DNA from: Prinia subflava
Taxonomy: Eukaryota > Chordata > Aves > Passeriformes > Cisticolidae
DNA: 64,000 nucleotides
NCBI RefSeq assembly: GCF_021018805.1
Contig: NC_086250.1
Location: forward strand, 63,222,822-63,286,821
Reading direction: 5' to 3'
Shown here: one piece after another, positions 1-12,735 of the stretch
Position numbering within the stretch: position 1 is the first letter of the stretch
How the letters are laid out: every line of letters begins with the position of its first letter
Program-made: the position numbers and the translations under genes
The notes under the pieces: generated by a model
Databases searched by the model: none
What the model was told of the DNA's origin: nothing
What the model saw: only the letters and a program-made list of their open reading frames with translations

Positions 1-904
1 CTATTTCCTTGAATCCTTCAAAACTCATACTTGTGAGAAAAAAATACAAGTTTGTATGGATATGTTAAGAACACCATCCAAGGGATTGGATATTCTGTTT
101 CTGCGTCATCCAAAGTTCTGCTTCCACATCAAAATAGTCTTTGTGTATTAACAGAAATGGCAACCTATATTTAGAGCTTATTACAAAGTACTAAGCTGAG
201 TAATGTACACATTTACCATTGATTGCAATGTCACTAGATAGCAGCTGGAACAGAAAAATGACACCTCTGTCACCACGAGTGAGGGTTTTGTATTTTTTAT
301 TACTACTTATAGACTGAATTAAGTCTGGAGGGTCCTTTGCAACACAGTGGGCTTTATGGCCTGCCTCGGTTAATTTCCTGTCTAGCATGAGCCCTGACTA
401 AATTTTATGTAACTACACTAGGGGTGGACAGTTTTACACATAATAATGGAGTGGAGCAGCAAAGTGAAAAAGGACTGGCAGAAAAGGGATAGAAATGTTA
501 GTTACATTTAATACAGAAAAGTCAAGATGAGGCCTCAAAGAGGTTAGTGAAGTATAACATTTTCAACTGTGAAGAACCACAGGGAAAATTTAAATGGAGC
601 CTAATGACCCAACATGAGTTCAGGCAGCCTTGTAATACCTGCTTTTGAAAAGTACAGCAAAGGGTACCATGTTATTAAACATTATACAGATTAATTCACC
701 CAAACAAAATGAAAAGGATTAAATACTTTTAAGTCTATACTTTTGCTTTGACTTGAACTAGATGAAGGCCACTATTAAATACTCTGTGCAACAAGAGCAT
801 TACCAGAAGTTCACTGAAATTCTCTTAATTATAAGTTCATTGGGATCAAGATAAAAGTCTAAATAAGATTTTCATATCCTTTCTTTTGTAAAGCACTACA
901 GTCC
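1..904. other. AT-rich intergenic sequence, nothing recognised
   Basis: Open frames are under 70 codons on both strands, and I see no repeat or RNA signature. Confidence 0.6.
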
Positions 905-1400
905 CCTTTAATCTTGTTCCCATGCCCTTTGTAAAAATCACTTTTAGGCTTTTTTGTAGCCTCTTTAGCTACTGAAAGACTGCAATAAGTTCTTCTCAGA
1001 GACCTCTCTTCTCCTGTCTGAATGACCCCAACTCTCTCAGCCTGCCTCCACAGGAAAGGTGCTCCAGCCCTCTGAACACCTCTGTGTCCTACTCCAGGCT
1101 TGCTCCAACAGATCCATGTCCTTTTTATGTTGGAGACCCCAGAGCAGGATGCAGAATTGCAGGTGGGGTCCTACAAGAACAGAGCAGAGGGGCAGATTTC
1201 CCCTCCTCCCTGCTGCTTTGGATGCAGCCCAGGACACAGCTGGCTTTCTGGGCTCCAAAAGCACATTGCTGGGTCATGGCAGGGATGCCATGACCTCATC
1301 AACACCCTCAGGTCCTTCTCCTCAGGACTGCTCTCAATCCATTTTCACCCAGCCTCAATCTATGCTTGTTACTGCCCTGACTCCACAGTTCTACAGTGAA
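905..1400 (-). mobile_element. CR1 LINE fragment (antisense)
   Basis: The + strand reads as the reverse complement of avian CR1: the segment with GTAGCCTCTTTAGCTACTG, then CTCTCAGCCTG, GGTGCTCCAGCCCTCTGA, and a piece resembling the end of the reverse transcriptase ORF (GGCTTTCTGGGCTCCAAAAG, GACTGCTCTCAATCCATT). It is truncated at both ends and has no intact ORF. Boundaries are approximate. Confidence 0.85.
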
Positions 1401-4394
1401 ATGCAGAGATGAGGCACTGCTTCAGTAAAGGACCAGGGTTCTGAAAAAAGATGTAGCTCTTGTTATGCTGTTTCCCTTGCTGGAGCCCACAAGGAGCCCA
1501 CAAAAAGGAAATAAATTTCAGAGAGCAGAAAGGGGTTTTAGAAACAAGCCACTTTTAGCAAGATAAAACTATTATTCCTCTTTGCTGTTACTTATTAGTA
1601 AGGAAGGCTCCATGAGAGAATTAAAGCTTAAATCTCTGCATATTTACTGTGTTGACGGATCCCCTACCCAACTAGGTCTTAGAAAGAAAAGCTCTGACAG
1701 AAAAAAGCCTCAAGAAATTAATTAGTATCAAATTCAGGACTATCATATTGATAAGAAGCACTGATTGACAACTCAAGTAACAAAAACATTTTGTATCAAA
1801 GAAAACATCTTCAATGTTCAGTGTTGTTTTGAATGAAATTTAATTTTTACTTTCCTTACATTCAGTCTTTTGTATACTTGTTCCAGATTGACAGCACACA
1901 TCTTGCCAAAAGGCAGTAGCAATCCAAACCAGCTAGCCTTGAAGCAGAAGACTGCATGACAAGGACTAGAGGCTTTTTTTATGATATAACATAAAACCCC
2001 CACTTCTTGATAAAATTCACTCTAATTCAGTTTATACATATTAAAATCAGAAACCTAAAGGCAGATATGGAAATCTTGTTTCCGCTGCAACTTTTAATTT
2101 GCTTCTTCACTACTATAAAGTAGTTTTGTGACTATAAGAAGGAGTTAATAATAATATTATATTATTAATATATTTAAGGAGTTAATATTTAAGGAGTCAA
2201 TAATAAAATATTGGCTTTAGTCACACAAAATCAGGACAGTAATACTTGCAGTACCAGTTTGTATGAATAAACCATTCAGTAGTCTCAGCAACAAAAAGGT
2301 TGCCATGTTGATGTGTTCTTACCTGATTGTCCATTACAGTATTTTGGAATACTTACTAGTGAACATTAAGAGCATTAAGAGAACATTCCCTCTCAAGGAA
2401 GGAATACCCCAAAATTATAATTAATTTGAGATAATATTACAATTGCTGCATGTTAGTAACTAACATTCTTGGTCTCATCCTGGAAGAGAAAGAGAGAATG
2501 CAAAGGAAGACCATAAATTATCCTTCAGAATCACCAGATTTCTCTTTAGCATACAGTGAAAAAATAATAGGAGAAATATCAAAGAAACTTGTGGTGTAAT
2601 TCCCCTGCAGAAAATGTATATATATGTCTATAAGGTTTTTTATTGCAGTTTAATTTTATTTATGTATTCATATTTATATATCTATATATCTATATCTGTG
2701 TGTAAAGCCTTTGGTTTACACAGCACAAATTGCATACATTGAAAAACCACAATTTTGTGTAGTTTAAAACCTTGTTACCACTGGGAGAAAACTCACACTG
2801 CTACCATGTGGTGCTTACTGATGCAAGTGCGGTTTTTCAGATATTTTGTTGATATTTTTCTGGGAAATTACTGTTTTGGCATAAGAAAGAGCAAGTAAGC
2901 ATTAACACAAATCCTAAGCATCAATTTTTGCAGTGCAAAAATCAGGAAGAAAAGCAGGGGTGGCAGGATGATTTAGCAGTGAGCTAAATTATTTGGATTT
3001 GTGAATTCTGGAATTCAGTTCTGTGACTAAATCACAGACTATGGCAGTTATAGAGTCAGAGTAAAATATCTCTAAGTCAAGATACACACATTTCATAGAG
3101 ATCAATAGCAGATATGATCACTCCTCTGTAGCTTCACAAATAATTTACAATATATTGCAGCTATATATATAAAAATATATAATACTTATATATATATATA
3201 TATATATATATAGGCAAACAGGAGTGTCAAAGCTTGAAGACCTCTCAGATTTTTTATTTGAGCCTTTTCCAGCCTTTCTACCAGTATTTAGATTTCAAAC
3301 AACAAACAAAATTTCAAAATTTGAAAATTATGATCTTGGCAGTCTTTTCAGTCTTAATGACTCTGTGATTCTAAATATTTTTAAATTTGAAAATGATTAA
3401 TTAGAAAATTGATAAGCAAACTGAAAATGAAAGTTTTTTTGTCCTTTTTTCTTTTTTTGTTGTTTCAACTTTGTCAAATGTGATTCTCATTTTGCACAAT
3501 GCTGAACATTTCTGAGTTGGCTGATCATGACCCATCTGCATTATGTAACTGTCAAAAGCCTGTCTTAGCCTTGGATGATGTTGAAAGCAAGTATTGTACA
3601 CAGGGTCACTCGCCATTTTTATGTAATTTTCCAGAGAATGTCCTAGTTCACATTTAAATGACTCTATGATACAAAATTTCTCCCAGCATTCAATCAGCCT
3701 TTTGTCTTGCTCTGAATAGATCCTATTAAAAAGCAGAAATGTATGAATAGCGATACCCCACTGCCTGCTTCAACCCACTGGAAGCTGTGACATGCTTGTG
3801 AATAAACAATATATACACATACATCAAGAGGAAATAAAAATTAAAAAGTTTGCTGTGAAAAATAACATTTATGTTTGGATGGGCTAGGCTGCTGTGGCCA
3901 AGGCAGGACTGAAGAACACCTATTCCTAAGAAAAAGGCCATGGTTCTTTGATACCTTTATAGTTCCTCATCCCTGAAATCAGGCTTATTTGCTGTCTTAT
4001 TATGGCCTTAAGTAGGGCACAGCAAGCCATGAGCACTCATTACTGTCTGTACTGTGGACACTAGCAGAGGGTGTCCAGGTCACACAGACACTTTCCAACT
4101 GTGCTGAGGGGCCAGGGGGCAGGGACCCAGTTCTGCAGTGCAGGTACAGCAGCACTGCCTGGCCTTACAGGAGCTCCTTGGAGAGCCATAACCAAAGGGT
4201 TCTCCTTCCACAGCCCCAGCAGCTCAGAACTTGCGCTGCTCCTGCACTGCACAGTGTGGGGACTCCTGTGCAAAGCCAGCTCCCTGCCACTGCTGGCCAC
4301 AGAGTCACCAGTGCCTGCAATCACCCGTCAAGTCACACAGTCACATCACAGGTTCACCATTGTAGCCCTGACTCCACGTCTGAGATGTTTTGGT
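1401..4394. other. Intergenic, microsatellites and a GC-richer patch
   Basis: Mostly AT-rich, with AT microsatellites at 2640-2700 and 3150-3212. A GC-richer patch at about 4060-4380 may be an undetermined repeat or the upstream part of the LTR that ends at 4652. No gene is supported. Confidence 0.55.
3187..3212. repeat. (TA)n microsatellite
   Basis: About 13 TA units follow an AT-rich run at 3160-3186. Confidence 0.95.
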
Positions 4395-4652
4395 TTGTGA
4401 AATTTCTTTCCCAGGTAAACAAAAAGAGATGTTTCATTAACCATATCTATGTTATTCGTTCCTTTTAGAGGAAGGACTTCTTGATGGCCCTCTGGCTTAA
4501 CCAATGTGGTTGAAGAGGTTAACCTTGCCCATCCAATCATACTGGTCTCTGTAAATAGTGTATAAAGAAATTGCATTTTGAATAAACTGTTCTCTCTAGC
4601 CTTCTGATGACTCACAGAGTCAGTGTGGTTCATTTTGTGTCCTATAGCAACA
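4395..4652 (+). mobile_element. Solo LTR candidate (avian endogenous retrovirus type)
   Basis: A TATAAA at 4561-4566 is followed 20 bp on by AATAAA (4581-4586), then TTCTGATGACTCACAGAGTC and an end at CTATAGCAACA. This order is typical of the R/U5 part of avian retroviral LTRs. The left end is a guess (TGTGAAATTTC near 4396). No internal viral genes lie next to it, so it would be a solo LTR. Confidence 0.6.
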
Positions 4653-6038
4653 CACCACGATGGCACAACTAGAAAGCACTATCTCTTCTCTCCCCATTGT
4701 CACATTTATTTAGTTAGATACATTATCCTGTTTAGATATCAGGTGAGACACTGAGGATTTGGACTACTCTGCACAATAATATCACTACCAAAGTGCCAAC
4801 ACTGACTTTTTTTTTGCGCCACTCACCAAGATCTGAAACTAGTAAGTAAGAATCAAACCTCAGCAGCCAGTTCCAGTAAAAGGCACAGTAAAGCTGGTGG
4901 ATAGCCCTATACTGCATTATTATGTGCTCATACTTCTCTTTTCCAGAGGTTTTTACATGATTTTTAATCAGTAACATAAATCAGGCTTTGAACTATATCT
5001 GCAAGGCCCAGCAGCCATTTGGCTAGCAATGAGCTAAAAGGGAGTTCAAAGGAACATCAAAGTTACCAGGTATCTCCACCATGTTTCAGAATGAACTAAA
5101 AGGTTCCTTTTATTTAAATTACAGAATTCTGTATCACAGCTCTCTGTGGTAAGTCACACAGCTTTATTTTAACTGGGGGACAATCATGCCCTTTGAGAAT
5201 CTTCTTCACTTACTGACATTAAGGAAGTATAAAAAGTGGATTACCTAGTTTAATATTCCATCTCTCAGTGGCCCTTAAACTGTGTGCTTGTCATTTGAGA
5301 AAGAAAGTTTCAATGGTCTCCTCAGTGCCCTACCTGGCATGAGGCAGCCACACAACATCCATCCCTGCCTGTTCCCTGGTACCACTTGGATGTGTGACAC
5401 CTTCTGAGAGCCTGTCCAAGCTGCTGCCAGACTCAGCTCCTTCTGCTGCTGCTCATGTTCTTCATCCTTTTTATTAGAGAATTCTCTCCGAGCATTTTAA
5501 TGATGATTTATACCGTAGACTTTCAATTTCCTTTTTTTTTTTTTGGTGCATGCACATTAGTTCTCTAAGTAGTATTTCAATATTGGTCTCATTAAAACTT
5601 CAAGGAGAGGTAAAACTGCCTCTTCATAAATTTAGTCTTTGTTTAGCTATATGAACAACTTTTACCCCCCTTCCTAGGGCCCTGCAGACCAAGAATTTTA
5701 GGATACTGCAAATAACTGCTTTAGCCTCATCATTACTTAATGTTTTGTTGGCCTGTGTGTCCTATGCACGTTTTATCAGATATGGTATGATAACTAATTT
5801 GAAGTTATCATGCACTACATTGAACAGCTGAAATGAGTCCTGTTTTCTGCAGAACCCTTCTAGAAATTCCATCCATCCATGAAAATCTGGACAAACTATT
5901 TACATGTATGTCACAAACAACAAAAATACGTATCTATATAGAGACACAAAATTTCATATACATTTTAAAAATCTGACAGCTCACTTCTCTGCAATCCCCT
6001 CTAAGGTCTGAATCATAGAAAAAACATTTTGCTGTATT

Positions 6039-6074
6039 TTAAGTCTCAATGTCATGGAATACATTGAGACTTAA
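6039..6074. repeat. Perfect 14-bp inverted repeat with 8-nt loop
   Basis: TTAAGTCTCAATGT at 6039-6052 is exactly complementary to ACATTGAGACTTAA at 6061-6074, with CATGGAAT between. The pairing continues outward if a single T bulge is allowed. Confidence 0.95.
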
Positions 6075-9000
6075 ATACTTAAATACTTAGTCAAAAGCTT
6101 CACACATTTTCATCACAAAAGTTAAAAGATTCATTTTTGGAAAACAAAATTCAGTAAAATGTTGGTTGGAATTGATTTTATTCCTACCTTTTACTTCATA
6201 AAAAAAATTAATTGTGTATCTGTTTTCTGTTATTTTTGGTCAGACTTACCAGCCTACTGTAGCAGGGGACATCTTAGCAGCACTATTGCAATGTTATTAC
6301 CATATTTTTTAAAAAATAAGTTTTCTATATGTATAATCTTATTGCTGCTTTTATAATAGATAGTACAATAACATCAGATCTGGTTTTGTAGGAACAGATG
6401 CTTGTAGAGACCTATTGTTTATACATTAATTGAAAATACTTCAGAAATGGAAAAGCACAATACAGCCCAAACTCATGCCATCTTTGCCTAGCAAAAGTAA
6501 GAGATGGGTTGGGACTTACTCTTATTTTACTCCAATATAAAAAGGATGCATAGGTCAGTGAGTGAGAAGGCTTATTTAATATGAAGGAAATATAAGTCAG
6601 TTTAGAACTTCTGAGAATGTTATGAGGGTTGGGGGAAGATTACAAGGTGGGGGTTGGGTGTTGTTTGTGGTTTGATTTTTTGTTTGGTTGTTTTGGATTT
6701 TTTTGGAAAAATGCAGTTTATGGATTCCCAGTTCTTTTGCTCACTCCCTACACTACTGACCAGCTTTCACTCTTAGACTGTTCTGGGGGAAAGCTGCTGG
6801 GAAGCCAGAGCTCTGCCCAGCCCTTCGCTCCAGGAAGGACTGCTGTGGGCTTCAGGAACTGAAACCTGAGAACTGCAGCTTTTCACAGACAGAACCATCC
6901 TTAGCTATCCTCAGACGGGCTGTCTCAGCTGGCCAGATGCAGAGCCCACAGGGGATGAGTGGCTTGTGAGCCCCTGGCCCAACACATGCCAGTCCATAGC
7001 CCACCTGTGACAGGCTGGGCCAGTGCAGCTCTGCACTCACACCACTGTGGGGATGGCACTCAGCCCTCCTCCTTGTTTCCAAGGCTCTGTATCCTGCAGA
7101 TGACAAACCATCCTGAGTGCCAGCACCGTACCTGCTCGTATCTCCATTTGTGACCATCTCTGGATTACTCTCCGTACTCTGACACTCAGCTCCAGCTGGA
7201 GCTCACTGCTTGTCTGAATTCTCTGACCTCAGCTGCAATACTGTGCTTTTTTAACATGTCCAAGATCTTTTTTCTGGTCATAATTCTTGTTTGCAGCTTG
7301 GTCCTACTAATTTAGGGGATAGTTGGACGCCTGGCTCCCTTGACTCTAATTCCATTTTGAGCTTTTTTAGCCAATGAAGCACCTTGTGGACAACTTTGCA
7401 CTGCTGGTCTGGACTGGACTGCCTATCCTTGGACAGAGTGTCTGTCAAATCTCTCATAGTCAGGGCAATGGTCATTCTGCACACAGCATTAGCATTCTGC
7501 AGTAACAAACAGTACTCAGCCTTTCCGGTTTAAATTCCTGATAGTTCTTTCTCATCTAAAAACATTTCCTGTTTTTGTTCTCTTGGACAGTTTTATCAAT
7601 ACATAGTTTTCTTAATCTGGGTTCTCCAAATTCTTGCAGCAGAGGCTCACAACTCAGTTTTATAGCTCTGCTCAGCCAGGGAAATATCTGGATCTTCCAA
7701 ATATCCCTCATGAGAGAAGCTTGAAAACAGCATCTATTTTCTTGGGAATGGATCCTAGACGTACTAGCCAGCACTCAACATGATGGAGTAAACTGTGTAG
7801 AGCAGTTTGCCAGATTATCCAATCAGGTGATTTTTGACAGACAAGCAAGAAATATTTTTGCACACTGGAGAGAAGAAACTATTTTGTTACACAAAGTTTT
7901 CATTTCTAGCTTCTTTTACCACGGCCTCCAACATTGTGTAATGCAAAGCTACAACCAAGTCTTAGGGATATTGATGACAGTGGTGATCTTTCCTTACAGA
8001 GGACCTGGCATTTGGTATTAATGATGCTGACAGTGTTTAGCTAATGTACTTTATTTCTATTTTTAATAATAATATTTTTAGGACAAAATATTTCTGAACA
8101 TATTTTCATGGTTTTTTACAAGTAGATGTCATGACTTTCACCTTTGCATTTTTATTTAAAAAAACATTGCTTGTGTTGCTTGATTTTCATTAGGTCACAC
8201 AATTGATTCTACAAACTTTACTCAAGGAAAGAAAACCTTCTTTCAGGATCCTCCTCTGGCACATGTAGGTTTTTTGGGGTGGTGGAGGGCTGAGATTTAA
8301 ACAGATAAACAGAGTGTTCCAAGGCAAAACTGCTTAGCTTTCAAAGTAAATATTATGTTCAAAATGTAATTTGTAATACCAGGCACCATTAGACATAATA
8401 TATTATTCAGCTAAATACCATAATAGTATCCAATTCACAATAAGAATTAAATATTAATAACTTTGCAACCATTGATTTTTTGTATTCTGCATAGATATGA
8501 GAAAAGTGAACTAGTCTATTTGAGGGAAAAAAAAAAAGTAAAAGCTCCCTACAAGCTTTAAGGACATTGGACATGTAAATAAACAATAGTATGAAAAAAC
8601 ATTACCCAGGCAACTTCTACTACTTTATATAAAAGCAAAGCAAATGCCAGAACAAACACAGGGGCACTGGAATATAACCAAGTATGTGCTGGGTTTACAT
8701 GTTCCTGTCTGCAAGACAAAGGAAGTAACATTCAAAATCACTATTTCCTGCAATAAGGCTCATACCTGCTTTGCTCTGAGGAATTATTACTTTCAGATAA
8801 ATAAACAATATATAACCAGTCTTTTCACTGCATTAGAGAATACCCTGCTTATTTATCCAGGTCTTTGTGATGACATGAAGTGTTCTGCCTTTTTTAGGCT
8901 ATTTAAGGAGAATTAAAGGAGAACATTACTCAGTCAACAAAACCACATTTATTGAATGGAAATAAACTTTTATGTTATTATTTCAAGTTCTAAACTTTAA

Positions 9001-11130
9001 TTGTATCTTTCCTACCAAACAACTTAGGATCGGGTTTTAGACAAAAAGTATAGTAACCTTTTTCATTCTCCCAGTAAAAACAATGTTTTTGCAACACAGT
9101 GTCAGCATAATTTGTTTAACTACAAAACAATTTTGAAAGATGCTGAAGAGTCTGGCTGTAGATTGGGAATTCACTTAAACACATGTATAACTTGAAGCAC
9201 GTGAGCAGCTCCAAAAGAGAAATTCTGGCTGTATTTACATACAGTAGTGGTAAAGTAATAGTCACATTTCCATTGAATCTAGTGTACCCAGAACCACAAA
9301 CATCATTGCTTATAATAAAATGCCTAAAACTAAGGTTTGTTGGTTTATTTAGACTAACTGGTGTAGCTAAGGAAAAATGACAAGATTTGGGGTACACAAG
9401 CCCTTCTGCAAAAGCTGCAGAATTCAGAGCTAATTACAAGCTGAGAGTAAAAGAAAGCACAGGTGTAAGTACAACTCTGGATTGAATCTGGGAGCTGGTA
9501 TGACTGAGAAGGAAGAGTAACATTTTGAAGATTCAGCAAACATGTAAACATGAAACCACAGCAAAGGCCTTCCTTTAGACCTGCTTCATGCCACTGCTCC
9601 ACAACAATAATGAAGAAGGCAGGCAGTTTTAGCACTTTGCTTCTTCTCCATCTTTTGTAATCATGAGAATCTTCTAGAGTTACAGAACAAAAAATCCCAA
9701 GGTCAAGTATAAGAGTCTCTGTCACCATGCCTAGGGAGAAGGACAAATCCACTTTGATAAATATTTCAAAGTTATTTTACTTGGTATTTATAGATCAGCA
9801 CTCACAGTTGTTCAGCAGTCTAAAATGGAAAGATTACTGCCATAGCCCACACATAAAGAGTTGCGAAAATAAAAAGGACTACTTATTGAAAAAGTACTTT
9901 TCATTTCCATATAAATATTGTTCAACTTTCATTTGAAACAAAACAAATAATATTTATTGGATAACACGGTCAAAATCCACTCCTTTCCATCAATACACTT
10001 TACCTACAATTTATTTTAAAATTGCAGTTATTGAAAAACTCTCTGAATTTCCTATTCTTTGGTTTGTTGGTATGCTGTGTCAGCAAAATAATTGCTGGAT
10101 TTATACTGTATGTATAACCGGAATGAAAGGCTTCTATTAGTACATTATAGAATTAATTTATCATAACAAGTAATGTTCACATATTTTCATATGCAGTAAA
10201 AGAAAACCGACTACTCAAGGTATCTACTGATATGAGCTGCCTTTCAGAGCATATGTGAAGACACTTAGACATGACAGTCAAAAAGGTGTTGCATTGTCTT
10301 ATAGTTGTGTTGTTCTTATGTGAGATAAAAATTGACCAGTTTTGCAGCAATTTTTCTGAATATCTCATTTAATATAACATCTTATGCAGCTGTTTCATTT
10401 ACTGTACTTTTATGAATCTTGAATAAATGTATATTATTGTACAGTCACTTAAAAAGACACCAATTTATGAAGACCTAGCACTGTAATACAGGAAATATTA
10501 TACTCATTGATAGTTTTGCTTATATATGCTGATATTTACTTCCTACAATTCAAAATTGAAACAGTCACTATAAAAAGAGTTTACAGGAATTAAATGATCT
10601 CCACTTTATAATTTTAATTTTTGCTGGTGTGACAATTGTGCATGAATGTACTTATTTATGTATCTAATTTGTATTAACATGCAACAGCATTTACAAGTAC
10701 AACAATCAGTGTTTCAGTGCTGTTTCCCACTAAGGGGAAATAATTTCAATCTACCAATATATACAAAGGAACAAAACATAACATAACCACCCAGATCACA
10801 TCCCCCAAAGCCATGTATTTGATAATATTACAGGTTTACCAGATTTTTTGTGGTGCAATTTAAGTATAATCCATTTCTGCTGTGGATATACTTAAGACAT
10901 TATGTCCTGAAATTCTACAGGATTTTGTGCTGGCCTCTTAGCACTCTGGAAACAGATGTCTATCAGTGTGTGTGTGTCTCTCTCTCTTGTAAATTAATAT
11001 AATCTTTGTTAATAAAGTATTCAATTTTTCAGTGAGTTTTTCCTTTGTGTATTTATACTATGAAGTCTGTACCATGATTATTTCATTTGCAGATCAAGGG
11101 TAGAACAGACAGTAGATTATGTAGGTTTTT

Positions 11131-11158
11131 TTCTGCTACTCAGAACTGAGTAGCAGAA
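11131..11158. repeat. Near-perfect 28-bp palindrome
   Basis: TTCTGCTACTCAG and its exact complement CTGAGTAGCAGAA are separated by AA. A further half copy (CTACTCAGAATCG) follows directly. Confidence 0.95.
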
Positions 11159-12149
11159 CTACTCAGAATCGAATCTAACATGGTAATATTTCAAAAATAT
11201 GCTGACTGCACAAAAAGAAATCTCCTTTCCTGAACATTTACTCCTGCTTCTATAATATTTTAGGAGAGGACCTACCTACAGTATTTTGAACATTGAAATC
11301 ATCAACTTAGATACTTGCACAACTAGTTGGAAACTTAGGCTCTTGAAAAGGTTAACATAAAATGAATGAAGTGTCAAATTCCCCTCTACCCATTGCTCAG
11401 CCTTCTGCTAGCAAAATACATGCAGTCCACCTCCAAGGACCTCTGGATTACACAGCGTGCATACACAGAGCTGATTTTCTTCCCACATCACTGTAATTAC
11501 ACCACCTTCATTAAAATTAACAGAATTCTCACTGTTTATTTCAAGGCAACAGTGAGTACTAGGATGTGCATAGCACTCACTGGCGTACACAGCACGTCTC
11601 CTCTCCCTGCCAACAGCACCTCCCTCACACAATACACACCTTGGAGTCTCCCAAGGTGCTGACAATAATTATTTGCATCCATATTAACAAGCACTATAGG
11701 TGTTAGCATGCTGCTGAGCTACAGCTTAATCAATTCAATATTGCTCAGCTACAGCGTTGGGGAATTTTAAAGCCAAACTTGTTCTGTGGTTCCAAGAAAA
11801 ATTTCATTTTGAATTAAGTGTATAAAATCTCTCAGTCAGAGAGGCCCTTCACAGAGGTGTTGCATGAGCTCTGCCCTGTCATTAGTGACATTCTGAACAG
11901 GGACATTATCCCAGCTAATTAATATCTAAAGTATCCACTATCCATTAATTAATCACAGTAACATGAGAGAAGAATCAGCGTTGTGTATGCACATAGTGTA
12001 ATCCGGGGGTTCTTGAAGGTGGACTGCAAGCACTTTGCCAGAAGACACAGCAGTGGGGCAGAGGGGCTCTGACATTTAATTCACATGGACGGTTTGTGTT
12101 TGCTCTGTTTAATTATTTTTTCATCAGTTTGAGTTTCAAATGGTGTAAT

Positions 12150-12735
12150 AGAGCTGCTGTCTTAGATTCAGAAAGCCAACCACATCCTGGGCTGCATCCG
12201 GAGCACCGTGGGCAGCAGGTCAGGAGGGGATTGTGCCCCACCTTGAGCACGGCATCCAGGCTGGGGTCCCCAGCACGGGAAGACCAATGGGCCTGTTGGA
12301 GCAAGCTCAGAGGAGGGATGCCGAGATGACTGGATGGATGGAGCACTGCTCCTGTGAGGAAAGGCTGAGAGAACTGCGTTTGTTCAGCCTGGCAAAGGGA
12401 AGGCTTCGGGGTGACCTCATTTCAGCCCCTGAAGGGAGCCTGCAAGGAAGATGGGGAGGGATTTTCTCAAGAGTGTGCAGAGAGAGAACAAGGCTGAATG
12501 GATTCCGACTGACAGAGAGTAGTTTAGATTAGATATTAGGAAGAAATGCTTTACTGTGAGGATGGTGAAGCACTGGAACAACATACCCAGGGAAGCTGTG
12601 GATGTCCCATTCCTGCAAGTGCTCAAGGTCAGGCTGGATGGGGCTTGGAGCTATCTGGTCTAGAGGAAGTTACCTGGAGTTACCTGGAGTTACCTGGTCT
12701 CTGCCCATGGCAGAAGGGTTGGAATGAGCAGCGTG
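12150..12735 (+). mobile_element. CR1 LINE fragment (sense)
   Basis: CR1 in sense orientation: the CACATCCTGGGCTGCATC start, GAGGAAAGGCTGAGAGAACTG, TTGTTCAGCCTGGCAAAG, the TTAGATTAGATATTAGGAAG segment, GCACTGGAACAACATACCCA and GTCAGGCTGGATGGGGCTT. The terminal octamer tail is missing. A 10-bp unit (AGTTACCTGG) is repeated three times at 12668-12697 inside it. Confidence 0.88.

Larger units (their letters stand above)
4653..12149. other. Intergenic, no gene recognised
   Basis: The region is AT-rich with two perfect inverted repeats (6039-6074, 11131-11158) and a GC-richer patch at about 6740-7220 that looks like an old, unassigned repeat. The longest open frame (9354-9752, minus strand) has no features of a real protein. 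Confidence 0.55.

Noticed and set aside
1059..1412. 117-codon + strand frame
   Set aside because: It lies on the antisense strand of a CR1 LINE, and the similarity belongs to the repeat.
5521..5545. Poly-T run as an antisense poly(A) tail of a processed pseudogene
   Set aside because: No coding remnant lies on either side of it.
9354..9752. 132-codon minus-strand open frame
   Set aside because: It has mixed composition, no domain and no splice context. The length is within chance for the number of frames scanned.
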